Assembly (NCBI GenBank): GCA_000242815.2 | Contig: AHHB01000048.1 | Location: forward strand, 1-64,000 | Direction of reading: 5' to 3' | DNA length: 64,000 nucleotides | Origin: Janthinobacterium lividum PAMC 25724 | Lineage (GTDB): Bacteria > Pseudomonadota > Gammaproteobacteria > Burkholderiales > Burkholderiaceae_D | Shown: piece by piece, positions 1 through 8,275 of the stretch | Position numbering within the stretch: the first letter of the stretch is position 1 | Layout: every line of letters starts with the position of its first letter | Notes under the pieces: generated by a model | Told to the model about the DNA's origin: nothing | Database searches by the model: none | The model's input: only the letters and a program-made list of their open reading frames with translations | Position numbers and translations under genes: made by a program

Positions 1-25
1 CCCCTGTGTGCCTTGGCAGTCTCAG
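1..25. other. Untrimmed 454 sequencing adapter (B primer plus key)
   Basis: The first 25 bases read CCCCTGTGTGCC followed by TTGGCAGTCTCAG. This is, from memory, the last 25 bases of the Roche 454 Titanium B primer, ending in its TCAG key. The flanking 16S rRNA does not contain this sequence: it should continue differently after the helix that ends at base 26. The window therefore begins at a contig edge with leftover adapter, not with genome sequence. Confidence 0.9.
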
Positions 26-256
26 TATCGGCCGCTCCACGAGCATGAGGTCTTGCGATCCCCCACTTTCATCCTTAGATCGTATGCGGTATTAGCGTAA
101 CTTTCGCTACGTTATCCCCACTCTAGGGTACGTTCCGATATATTACTCACCCGTTCGCCACTCGCCACCAGAGCAAGCTCCGTGCTGCCGTTCGACTTGC
201 ATGTGTAAGGCATGCCGCCAGCGTTCAATCTGAGCCAGGATCAAACTCTTCAGTTT
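26..256 (-). rRNA. rrs: 16S ribosomal RNA, 5' part only
   Basis: Read on the minus strand, the segment begins AAACTGAAGAGTTTGATCC at 256 and continues with the conserved CTGGCTCAG and the start of the V1 and V2 regions. Only about the first 230 bases are present, because the contig ends in the adapter. The V1/V2 sequence resembles Janthinobacterium and related Oxalobacteraceae. Transcription runs leftward, away from the replication origin. The rest of the operon must lie outside the contig, as expected for a collapsed rRNA repeat. Confidence 0.95.
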
Positions 257-448
257 AATCTCTGTTACTTTGCCGTTTTACCGGCACCATCATTGCTGAT
301 GGGTCGCTCACTCAAAAAACTGACAGGCCACTACTTTCGTAGCGCCTATTTCATTATTTCTTGTGAACATTTGATATTTTAAGTTTTACAGCGATCCTAA
401 GATCGCTGCTGCACTTACATCAAATGCCCACACTTATCGACTGTTAAT

Positions 449-460
449 TGTTAAAGAACT
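449..460 (-). promoter_or_regulatory. rRNA antitermination boxA
   Basis: The minus strand reads AGTTCTTTAACA, close to the boxA consensus TGCTCTTTAACA, in the leader between the rRNA promoter and 16S. BoxA recruits NusB/NusE to suppress Rho-dependent termination. Bases 257-448 between it and the mature 16S end form the processed leader and contain no gene. Confidence 0.75.
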
Positions 461-523
461 GTATCCGTTACTGCTTTCGCGCTATCGACAAAGCGTTGTG
501 TTTGTCAGCTGCGAAGAAGAAAG

Positions 524-552
524 AGTATGAAGCGTTTCGGCCATTTCGTCAA
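524..552 (-). promoter_or_regulatory. Strong rRNA promoter
   Basis: On the minus strand a -35 box TTGACG (547-552) is followed after exactly 17 bases by a -10 box CATACT (524-529). An A-rich run at about 553-566, just upstream, resembles an UP element. Position and strength fit the P1 promoter of the rRNA operon. The rest of 553-721 holds no recognisable gene. Confidence 0.75.
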
Positions 553-721
553 CCTTCTTTTTTTACTACCCAGCCCCTGAAGGCTGTCCCTTTTGTGCCG
601 CAAACTAGTGCGTCTCATCGGGGAGGCGAACTATAGCTAACTCTAGGCCGGGAAGCAAGCTTTATCCGAATAAATCATCGTTGCAGCGTAAAATGGCTGT
701 TTTCCCCGAATTACACCCGCC

Positions 722-2242
722 ATGACCATCCTGCTCTCCACCTTGAACGCCCGCTATACCCACGCTTCGCTGGGCTTGCGCTATCTGCTGGCTAATATGG
801 GGCCATTGCAGGCGCAAACGCGGCTGCAGGAATTCGTCATCGGCAGCAAGACAACGGAGCTGGTCGAACGCATCCTGACGAACAAGCCGCGCATCATCGG
901 TTTTGGCGTATATATATGGAATGTCGAGGAGACGACGAAACTGGTGGCCATGCTCAAGCGCGTCGCGCCCGAGGTCATCATCGTGCTGGGTGGGCCAGAA
1001 GTGTCGCACGAGGCGGGCGAGCAGGAAATCGTCAAGCTGGCCGATTACCTGATCACGGGCTGGGGCGACGTCACCTTCCCCAAGCTATGCGGCGAGATCC
1101 TCAATGGCCCCAAGCCGCTGATGAAGATCCATGCTGGCGTACAAGCCCCTCTGGCGGAACTGCAACTGCCCTACTCTTTATATACGGACGACGATATACG
1201 GCACCGCACGATTTACGTGGAAGCGTCACGCGGCTGCCCGTTCAAATGCGAATTCTGTCTGTCGGCGCTGGATAAGACGGCCTGGCCCTTTGCCCTGGAG
1301 AACTTCCTGGCCGAGATGGAGTCCTTGCATGCGCGCGGTGCCCGCCTGTTTAAGTTCGTCGACCGCACCTTCAACCTGAATATCAAGACCAGCCTGAAGA
1401 TCATGCAGTTCTTTCTGGACAAGATCGAGGCCAATCCGGACGATCCGATCTACGCCCACTTCGAGCTGGTGCCCGACCATCTGCCCGATGCCTTGAAAGA
1501 AGGCATCAGCAAGTTCCCGCCCGGTGCGCTGCAGTTCGAAATTGGCATCCAGAGTTTCAATCCGGACGTGCAATCGCTGGTTAGCCGCAAGCAAGATAAT
1601 CAAAAGGCCGCCGATAACATTCGCTGGCTTTGCGAAGAATCAAACGCCCACTTGCACGTGGACTTGATCGCAGGCTTACCGGGCGAGGATGAAGCGAGCT
1701 TTGCGGCGGGCTTCAACAAGCTGGTGGCCTTGAAACCGCATGAAATCCAGTTCGGCATATTGAAGCGGCTGCGCGGCACGCCCATCATCCGCCATACGGA
1801 AAACTTTGGCATGGTGTTCGATCCGCACCCGCCCTACACCATCCTGGCGAATACACAGCTCGATTTCATGAGCATGCAGCGCTTGGTGCGCTTCTCCCGC
1901 TACTGGGACCTGGTCGCCAATTCGGGCCGCTTCGCCAATACGGTGCAATGGATGCTAGGCGATGCACCGTTTGAAAACTTCATGGACTTTTCGAACTGGC
2001 TGTACGCCCACACGGATGCCACCCACCGCATCGCCATGGAGCGCCTGGCCAAGCTGGTAGCGCAATGGCTGCAAACGCGCGGCATGAGCGCGCTTGAGGC
2101 CCACGCCCTGGTGGCAAGCGACTATGCGGGTGGCGCGCAAGCGGCCACGCAGGCCAAAACAAACGAAGTGAACACTAGCGGTGCCAAGGTGCGCCCGGAC
2201 AGCGCCCTGCCACAGAGACAGGCGCGCCACCTGGCGTCCTGA
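722..2242 (+). CDS. B12-binding domain radical SAM protein
   Basis: 506 aa. The N-terminal ~140 residues form a cobalamin-binding type Rossmann domain, with the stretch IIGFGVYIWN and then LGGPEVSHE. A radical SAM core follows, with the 4Fe-4S motif CPFKCEFC (C172, C176, C179) and the later motif VDLIAGLPGE typical of HemN/Elp3-like SAM barrels. The C-terminal ~120 residues resemble the DUF4080 tail seen in this family. These proteins are presumed to use S-adenosylmethionine radical chemistry, perhaps methyl transfer, but no substrate can be read from the sequence. The gene stands alone just upstream of the Mla operon, with a 57-base gap. The start ATG is the first in-frame one after the rRNA promoter region. 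Confidence 0.85.
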   Translation: MTILLSTLNARYTHASLGLRYLLANMGPLQAQTRLQEFVIGSKTTELVERILTNKPRIIGFGVYIWNVEETTKLVAMLKRVAPEVIIVLGGPEVSHEAGEQEIVKLADYLITGWGDVTFPKLCGEILNGPKPLMKIHAGVQAPLAELQLPYSLYTDDDIRHRTIYVEASRGCPFKCEFCLSALDKTAWPFALENFLAEMESLHARGARLFKFVDRTFNLNIKTSLKIMQFFLDKIEANPDDPIYAHFELVPDHLPDALKEGISKFPPGALQFEIGIQSFNPDVQSLVSRKQDNQKAADNIRWLCEESNAHLHVDLIAGLPGEDEASFAAGFNKLVALKPHEIQFGILKRLRGTPIIRHTENFGMVFDPHPPYTILANTQLDFMSMQRLVRFSRYWDLVANSGRFANTVQWMLGDAPFENFMDFSNWLYAHTDATHRIAMERLAKLVAQWLQTRGMSALEAHALVASDYAGGAQAATQAKTNEVNTSGAKVRPDSALPQRQARHLAS

Positions 2243-2299
2243 GATGATAGCGATTGAACAGCGGTGGCGGTCTGCGCCATTCTCCCTTAAACTGGTGCG

Positions 2300-3432
2300 A
2301 TGCCGACTGTACAATCGCCGAAACTGACCCTCTCCCAGACCAGCTCCCAACAGGGATCCCTTGTCACTGCCAGCGGCACTTGGCAAGTGCACGCGCTGGC
2401 GCATGACAATGCCATCAAGGCCATCGAAGCCCAGCTCAAGCCCTTGCAGGGCGATGCCAAGGTGCAATGGGACCTGTCGCAGATCGACAGCATTGACCAT
2501 ATCGGCGCCCAGCTGTTCTGGAACGCCTGGGGCAAGCAGCGCCCAGCGCAGCTGACCCTGGCGCCTTCGCTGGAAGAGTTTTTCCGGCGCATAGAAGAAA
2601 CGGGCCCCCTGGAAACGCCGTCCTCGCGCGCCAACCGCCTCACGCCCGTGATGAAGCTGGGCATGACCATGCTGCTGTTTTTCGAACATTTGAAGGGTTT
2701 TATTGCCCTGGTGGGCCAGGTGACGCAAGATATCGGCCGCTTTGCGCGCCATCCCATGCGCGGACCATGGCGTGAAATTTCCGCCAATATATTCCATGCG
2801 GGCTTCCAGGCGCTGGGTATCACGGCGCTCGTGGGTTTTCTGATCGGCGTGGTGCTATCCTATCTATCGGCACAGCAGCTGCGCGCCTTTGGCGGCGATA
2901 TTTATCTGGTCAACCTGCTAGGCATGAGCGTCATCCGCGAACTGGGGCCGTTATTGGCGGCCATTCTCGTCGCTGGCCGCTCGGGTTCGTCGATCACCGC
3001 GCAACTGGGCGTCATGCGCGTCACGGAAGAGCTCGACGCCATGCTGGTGATGGGCATTTCGCACGGTTTCCGCCTGATCATGCCGAAAGTACTGGCCCTG
3101 GCCATTTCCATGCCCCTGCTTGTCATCTGGACGGATACGGCCGCGCTGATCGGCGGCATGGTAGCGGCCAAGGTGGAATTGAACTTGTCGGCGCGCTACT
3201 TCATCCAAAAGCTGCCTGATGCCGTACCGCTGGCCAACTACATGATCGGCCTGGGCAAAGGCGTTATCTTCGGCATGCTGATCGCTCTCGTCTCTTGCCA
3301 CTTCGGCCTGCCATCAAGGCCAATACGGAAAGCCTGGGGCACGGCACCACCACCGCCGTCGTCACGGCTATTACCGTGGTGATCCTGGCCGATGCCGTGT
3401 TTGCCATCGTCTTCAATGGAGTAGGATATTGA
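2300..3432 (+). CDS. mlaE: Mla-type ABC permease with N-terminal STAS-like domain (frameshift near the end)
   Basis: Inner-membrane permease of an MCE/Mla phospholipid transport system. Residues 1-100 form a STAS-like domain (VQWDLSQIDSIDHIGAQLFW). The rest is the MlaE permease, with the signature region VIRELGPLLAAILVAGRSGS. The reading frame breaks at about 3311: the intact frame would stop at 3382 with an unrelated proline-rich tail, while one missing base restores IKANTESLGHGTT and the hydrophobic C-terminus ending NGVGY at 3432. The restored length is 377 aa. The restored stop overlaps the ATG of mlaF by one base (TGATG), the arrangement expected of an intact operon, so the break is probably a sequencing error. 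Confidence 0.88.
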
Positions 3433-4331
3433 TGACTCACAACGATATCGCTGGCAAGGTGCGCGAGGGCAACGAGGGCCGCTTCAACCTGCATGGCAGC
3501 GCACCCGTGGTGGAAATCACCAACTTGTGGACCAAGTTCGGCCGCACCGTCGTGCACCAGGACTTGAACCTGGAAATCGAACGGGGCGAAATCCTCTCCA
3601 TCGTGGGCGGCTCCGGCACGGGCAAGACGGTACTGCTGCGCCAGATGCTGGGCCTGGAACATCCGGCGCGGGGCTGCGTCAAAGTATTTGGCGAAGATAT
3701 TAACAAGGCCAGCTCGGACCAGTTGCAGCAATTGCGTAACCACTGGGGCATGCTGTTCCAGCAAGGCGCGCTGTATTCGGCCCTGACCGTGTTCGACAAT
3801 GTGGCACAGCCGATGCGCGAACTGCGCGTGCTGCCTGAAGCACTCATACGCGACGCGGTGCTGTTAAAGATGAACATGGTGGGACTGGGTCCGGAGCATG
3901 CGCTGAAAATGCCGTCTGACTTGTCGGGCGGCATGATCAAGCGCGTGGCGCTGGCGCGCGCCCTGGCGCTGGAGCCAAAACTGCTGTTCCTGGACGAACC
4001 GACGGCCGGCCTGGACCCGGACTTGTCGGAAAGCTTTGTCTCTTTGATCCAGTCGCTGCACCGCGAACTGGGCTTGACGGTGGTGATGGTCACGCATGAC
4101 CTCGACACCTTGTTCGCCCTGTCCACGCGTATCGCCGTGCTGGCTGAAAAACACGTGATCGCCCTCGGCCCCACGCGCGAAGTGATCGAAGTGGACCACC
4201 GCTTCATCAAGCAATTTTTCCTCGGCGACCGCGGCAAGCGCGCGCTGGCCGTCCTGGACGAAAAACAGGCGGCAGCAAAGGCCGCACAGCCAGGCGACGA
4301 CGCCGGCACAGACAAGAAAGCGGAGAAGTAA
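3432..4331 (+). CDS. mlaF: Mla-type ABC transporter ATP-binding protein
   Basis: About 299 aa. Cytoplasmic ATPase that powers lipid transport through the MlaE permease. Visible motifs are Walker A GGSGTGKT, the ABC signature LSGGMIKRVALARAL, Walker B LLFLDEPTAGLDP and the switch histidine in MVTHD. The ATG at 3432 is preferred to the TTG at 3429 because it overlaps the restored mlaE stop. The lysine- and alanine-rich C-terminal tail (QAAAKAAQPG) is an extension common in betaproteobacterial homologues. The stop codon overlaps the mlaD start by one base, indicating translational coupling. Confidence 0.93.
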   Translation: MTHNDIAGKVREGNEGRFNLHGSAPVVEITNLWTKFGRTVVHQDLNLEIERGEILSIVGGSGTGKTVLLRQMLGLEHPARGCVKVFGEDINKASSDQLQQLRNHWGMLFQQGALYSALTVFDNVAQPMRELRVLPEALIRDAVLLKMNMVGLGPEHALKMPSDLSGGMIKRVALARALALEPKLLFLDEPTAGLDPDLSESFVSLIQSLHRELGLTVVMVTHDLDTLFALSTRIAVLAEKHVIALGPTREVIEVDHRFIKQFFLGDRGKRALAVLDEKQAAAKAAQPGDDAGTDKKAEK

Positions 4332-5290
4332 TGGAAAACAGATCACATGCCCTGATGACGGGATTTTTTACCCTCACCCTGCTGGTGGCCGCCGTTTTGT
4401 TCGGCGTCTGGTTCAACCGCGACCGCGTGGAACGGGTCCCGTACTTGCTGGCCACCACCCTGTCCGTACCGGGCCTCAATCCACAGGCCACCGTGCGCTA
4501 CCGGGGCCTGGAAGTGGGCAAGGTCGACGGCATCGATTTCGACACGCAAAAGGCGGGGCAAATCCTCGTGCACATCAGCGTCGCGCCCGACACGCCCATC
4601 ACCAACACCACCTTTGCCACCCTGGGCTACCAGGGCGTAACGGGCATTGCCTATATCCAGCTCGACGATGAACATGTGGGCTCGACACTGCTGGGCACCA
4701 GCAAGGACAAGCCGACACTGATTCCCCTGCGTGCCGGCTTGCTCGACCAGCTGGAAAAGCGCGGCAAGCGCATCCTCGACCAGGCCGAGCAGATCACCAA
4801 CAAGGTCAACAATCTGCTCAGTTCCGACAACCAGGCGGCCATGCTGGGCGCCTTCAATGAAGTGGGTAAGGCGGCCAAGGCCTTTGGCGCCATTCCGCAG
4901 CAACTGGCGCCAACCTTGACGCAATTGCCGCAACTGACGGAACAAACGCGACAAACCTTGACAGCCGTCAGTACGGCCAGCAAGAACGTATCGGACTTGA
5001 CGGCCACCTGGAAAAAACTCGGTAACGACATCCAAGCGCCAGGCGGCGTGCTGGAGAAGGTGAATGGCACGGTCGAACGGGTCGGCCATTCGGTGGAAAC
5101 GGTGGCCAATGGCGTATCGCTGGAAGTGCTGCCGCAGGTCATCGAACTGAGTGGCGAGGCGCGCTCCTCGATGCGCGCACTGAAAACGACCATGAGCACG
5201 CTCAATGAACAGCCGCAGAGCATCTTGTTCGGCGCCCCAGACATCCCGCCCGGCCCGGGCGAGCCCGGTTTTTCGGCGCCGGGCAAATAA
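4331..5290 (+). CDS. mlaD: MCE family lipid-binding protein
   Basis: 319 aa. One N-terminal membrane helix (about residues 10-30, LTLLVAAVLFGVWF) anchors a periplasmic MCE domain (about 40-120, VRYRGLEVGKVDGIDFD). A long, mostly helical C-terminal part follows, with repeated small and polar residues (QITNKVNNLL, TEQTRQTLTAV). In the family, MlaD-type proteins form hexamers that carry phospholipid between the permease and periplasmic partners. The C-terminal part is longer than in E. coli MlaD and more like PqiB/YebT-type or plant-associated MCE proteins. It lies in the same operon as mlaE and mlaF and is followed 12 bases later by a lipoprotein gene. Confidence 0.9.
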   Translation: MENRSHALMTGFFTLTLLVAAVLFGVWFNRDRVERVPYLLATTLSVPGLNPQATVRYRGLEVGKVDGIDFDTQKAGQILVHISVAPDTPITNTTFATLGYQGVTGIAYIQLDDEHVGSTLLGTSKDKPTLIPLRAGLLDQLEKRGKRILDQAEQITNKVNNLLSSDNQAAMLGAFNEVGKAAKAFGAIPQQLAPTLTQLPQLTEQTRQTLTAVSTASKNVSDLTATWKKLGNDIQAPGGVLEKVNGTVERVGHSVETVANGVSLEVLPQVIELSGEARSSMRALKTTMSTLNEQPQSILFGAPDIPPGPGEPGFSAPGK

Positions 5291-5302
5291 GGAGAACGCA
5301 CC

Positions 5303-5920
5303 ATGCAACTTTCACGCAACGTCACCGTGCTGGCCCTGGCCGGCACTTTCCTGCTGGGCGGCTGCGCCAGCCGCGCCCCCGTTCCCACGTTTTATGATTT
5401 CGGCCCAGCCGCGCCGCAAGCAGCGGCGGCACAAGCGGCCGCACCAGGCGTGCCCGTGCTGGTCATGGCCGACGCCACCGGCCCTTCCTGGCTGGACAGC
5501 CAGCGCATGTATTACCGATTACTGTACGCCGATGCACAGCAATCGCGTCCGTACGCCTACAACCGCTGGAACACGCCGCCGCTGCAACTATTAAGCCAGC
5601 GCCTGAAAACCCGCTTAGCGCAGAGCGGCGTGAAAGTGCTGTCGACCACGGACGCGGCCGCCGGCATGCCCCTGCTGCGCATCGACGTCGACGATTTTTC
5701 GCAAAACTTCGATACGCAAACGCGCAGCAGCGGCCACGTCTCGCTGCGCATCTCGCTGTTCCGCGGGCACCGCCTGATCGACCAGAAAACCTTCAGCCGC
5801 AGCAGCCCGGCCAACAGCGCCGATGCGCAAGGCGGCGCGCAGGCACTGGCGGCGGCCTCGGACGCCATCGCCGCCGACCTGCTGTCCTGGCTGGGCACGC
5901 TGACCATCGCGAAAGAATGA
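5303..5920 (+). CDS. ABC-type transport auxiliary lipoprotein (PqiC-like)
   Basis: 205 aa. A lipoprotein signal peptide ends in the lipobox LLGGC (Cys at about residue 22). The mature domain carries elements typical of the ABC_trans_aux / PqiC family, such as MYYRLLYADAQQ and the later LLRIDVDDFSQNF. Family members sit in the outer membrane and accept lipid from MCE transporters. Its place as fourth gene of the mlaEFD cluster fits this role. A good ribosome binding site (AAGGAGAA) precedes the ATG. Confidence 0.85.
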   Translation: MQLSRNVTVLALAGTFLLGGCASRAPVPTFYDFGPAAPQAAAAQAAAPGVPVLVMADATGPSWLDSQRMYYRLLYADAQQSRPYAYNRWNTPPLQLLSQRLKTRLAQSGVKVLSTTDAAAGMPLLRIDVDDFSQNFDTQTRSSGHVSLRISLFRGHRLIDQKTFSRSSPANSADAQGGAQALAAASDAIAADLLSWLGTLTIAKE

Positions 5921-5930
5921 CCGCTACAGA

Positions 5931-7118
5931 ATGAGCGCATCCGCAGCCCCTGCCAGCTCGCCAGCGCCACTGCCGCCCGCACGCTCGTCGCCCGTATCGC
6001 GCGCGACCCTGCTCGCCTACGTCTTTCTGATCGTGTACGCCAGTTGGTTCCCGTTCACGGGCTGGCACAGCAATGGCTTGTCGCCGCTGACTTTCCTGGA
6101 AAACACGCACATGCCCCGCTACTGGACCGGCTTTGACGTGGGCATCAACGTCGTCGGCTACGTCCCGCTGGGCGCGCTGATCGTGTATTCGCTGTTTCCA
6201 AGAATGACTGGTTTCTTTGCCATCGTGATCGCCAGCCTGTGCGGCGTCCTTATTTCCGGCGGCATGGAAGCGGTGCAAACCTACCTGCCCAGCCGCGTCT
6301 CATCGAATCTCGACTTTTATACCAATTCGGCTGGCTGCTTCATTGGCGCCATCATCGGTGCCTTGACGGCGCGCAAGCTGCTCGACCATAGCCATCTGTA
6401 CCGCTTGCGCCAGCGCTGGTTTGCCCAGCACGCCAGCCAGGGCCTGGTACTCGTGGCTCTGTGGCCGCTGGCGCAAATTTATCCGCAAGGTTATCTGTTC
6501 GGCCTGGGCCAGCTGCTGCCCATCCTGTCGGACTGGCTTTCCAGCCTGATGGACATGGACATCGACCTGGCGTCCTACCTGCGCCCCGATACAATATTGA
6601 CTGTAGAGCAATATTGGCTATCGGAAACCATCATCACGGCTTGCGGCATGACGGGCGCTGTGCTCACCTTGCTGTGCCTGCTACGCCGCGCCGCGCCGCG
6701 TGCCGTGCTGATGCTCAGCCTGATCGCCGCCGCATTGATCGTGCGTTCGATGGCCAGCGCGCTGCTGTTTTCGCCGGAAAACGCTTTCGTCTGGATCACG
6801 CCGGGCGCCCAGGGCGGCTTTTTGATCGGCCTGATCATGCTCGGCGGCCTGGCATTCGCACCCCACGTGGCACAGCGCCGTATTGCGGCCGCCACCTTGC
6901 TGCTGAGCCTAGTGATGGTGAATACAACGCCGATCAACCCGTATTTCATGTCTACCTTGCAAGGCTGGGTACAAGGTAAGTTTCTCAACTTCAATGGCGC
7001 GGCGCAATTCCTGGCCTTGCTATGGCCTTTCATGGCCCTGTGGTTCCTGTGCCTGCCCTCGCACCGCCTGAACCGGCAGGACGATGCGCAACGCCAGCGT
7101 CGCGAAGACCCCCTATAA
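5931..7118 (+). CDS. VanZ family membrane protein
   Basis: 395 aa integral membrane protein. The N-terminal half carries the VanZ-like pattern: YASWFPFTGW, then GINVVGYVPLGALIVY and GGMEAVQTYLPSRVSSNLDFYTNSAG. The C-terminal half adds several more hydrophobic segments. VanZ was named for teicoplanin resistance, but the function of most family members is unknown. The gene starts 10 bases after the lipoprotein gene and may be co-transcribed with the lipid transport operon; whether it shares that function is inference. Confidence 0.85.
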   Translation: MSASAAPASSPAPLPPARSSPVSRATLLAYVFLIVYASWFPFTGWHSNGLSPLTFLENTHMPRYWTGFDVGINVVGYVPLGALIVYSLFPRMTGFFAIVIASLCGVLISGGMEAVQTYLPSRVSSNLDFYTNSAGCFIGAIIGALTARKLLDHSHLYRLRQRWFAQHASQGLVLVALWPLAQIYPQGYLFGLGQLLPILSDWLSSLMDMDIDLASYLRPDTILTVEQYWLSETIITACGMTGAVLTLLCLLRRAAPRAVLMLSLIAAALIVRSMASALLFSPENAFVWITPGAQGGFLIGLIMLGGLAFAPHVAQRRIAAATLLLSLVMVNTTPINPYFMSTLQGWVQGKFLNFNGAAQFLALLWPFMALWFLCLPSHRLNRQDDAQRQRREDPL

Positions 7119-7158
7119 GCGCTATCATGGCGCATTCATGAATCAGCAGGAGCATAGT

Positions 7159-7476
7159 ATGAGCGACGCACCGTATTTTGAACGCCACGTTTTTTTCTGC
7201 ATGAATAAACGTGAAGACGGCCGCAACAGTTGCGGCGACCATGGCGCGGAAGCGGCGCAAAAGCATTGCAAGCGCCGCATCAAGGAACTCGACATGAATG
7301 GCGCAGGCAAGATCCGCATCAACCAGGCCGGCTGCCTAGACCGCTGCGAAGAAGGCCCGCTGCTGGTCATCTATCCGGAAGCAACCTGGTACACCTATGT
7401 CGACACCAGCGATATCGATGAAATCATCGATACGCACCTGGTGGGTGGCAAGGTCGTCGAACGCCTGAAGATTTAA
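7159..7476 (+). CDS. Thioredoxin-like [2Fe-2S] ferredoxin
   Basis: 105 aa. Cysteines lie in the pattern of thioredoxin-like ferredoxins: HVFFCMNKR, NSCGDHG, then NQAGCLDRCEEGPLLVIYPE. These small proteins carry a 2Fe-2S cluster for electron transfer; the partner here is unknown. The start ATG at 7159 is chosen because it follows the ribosome binding site AGGAG at 7149-7153 and matches the family length; an in-frame start at 7084 would overlap the vanZ-like gene. Confidence 0.88.
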   Translation: MSDAPYFERHVFFCMNKREDGRNSCGDHGAEAAQKHCKRRIKELDMNGAGKIRINQAGCLDRCEEGPLLVIYPEATWYTYVDTSDIDEIIDTHLVGGKVVERLKI

Positions 7477-7502
7477 TACCAATTTAAGACAATGCCACCA
7501 GT

Positions 7503-8165
7503 ATGAGCATCATGAACAGAAACTCGGAAAAATTTACCCTGGCCGGCCATGCGGGCAGCATGCAAGGTTTGCTTGATTTCCCTGCAGACACCCCGCGCGG
7601 CATCGCCCTCGTTGCCCACCCGCATCCGCTGTATGGCGGCACAATGGATAACAAGGTCACGCAAACCCTGGCGCGCGCCTTTGTCGCCCTCGGTTACGTC
7701 GTGGCGCGCATCAATTTCCGCGGTGTCGGTGCTTCCGAAGGCGTACACGACCATGGCGTGGGCGAAACGGACGATATGCAATTGCTGTACGAACACATGC
7801 GCAGCCTGTATCCGGGCTTGCCCGTGGCCTTGTCCGGTTTCTCGTTCGGCACCTTCGTGCAATCGAAACTGCAGGAACGCCTGGCCGCCGCCGGCACGCC
7901 CGTCGAGCGCCTGGCGCTGATCGGCAGTGCGGCTGGCAAGTGGGCTATGGCCGAGATTCCGGCCGACACGATTTTGATCCATGGCGAACTGGACGACACG
8001 ATTCCCCTGTCTGCCGTCTTCGACTGGGCCCGTCCACAGGACATTCCCGTAATCGTGATCCCCGGCGCCGACCACTTTTTCCACCGCAAGCTCAATCACA
8101 TCAAGAACCTCGTGATTGCCCTGTGGCATGGTGACAAATCCGCCATCGCAGCAGATGATCATTGA
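7503..8165 (+). CDS. Alpha/beta hydrolase
   Basis: 220 aa. Begins with AGSMQGLLDFP and carries HPHPLYGGTMDNKV, the characteristic segment of a cytoplasmic hydrolase family often annotated as CocE/NonD-like. The nucleophile elbow is GFSFG. The acid (GELDDTIPL) and histidine (GADHFFH) complete a Ser-Asp-His triad. The substrate is unknown. It lies 26 bases after the ferredoxin gene in the same direction. Confidence 0.88.
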   Translation: MSIMNRNSEKFTLAGHAGSMQGLLDFPADTPRGIALVAHPHPLYGGTMDNKVTQTLARAFVALGYVVARINFRGVGASEGVHDHGVGETDDMQLLYEHMRSLYPGLPVALSGFSFGTFVQSKLQERLAAAGTPVERLALIGSAAGKWAMAEIPADTILIHGELDDTIPLSAVFDWARPQDIPVIVIPGADHFFHRKLNHIKNLVIALWHGDKSAIAADDH

Positions 8166-8275
8166 AGTGTGGGCTTACTACCGTCTCCACGGCTATAATT
8201 GATCCGTTTTTTCCACGTGGCCATGTTAATAACAACATGGCCCCCAGCCTTCATCTTTTTCGCAGACCAGCCTCC

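Noticed and set aside
448-636. Open frame of 62 codons in the rRNA promoter region
   Set aside because: It overlaps boxA and the rRNA promoter on the opposite strand and resembles no protein.
3300-3382. Natural alternative C-terminus of MlaE
   Set aside because: The tail is proline-rich and hydrophilic, while the other frame restores the conserved hydrophobic end and the one-base overlap with mlaF.
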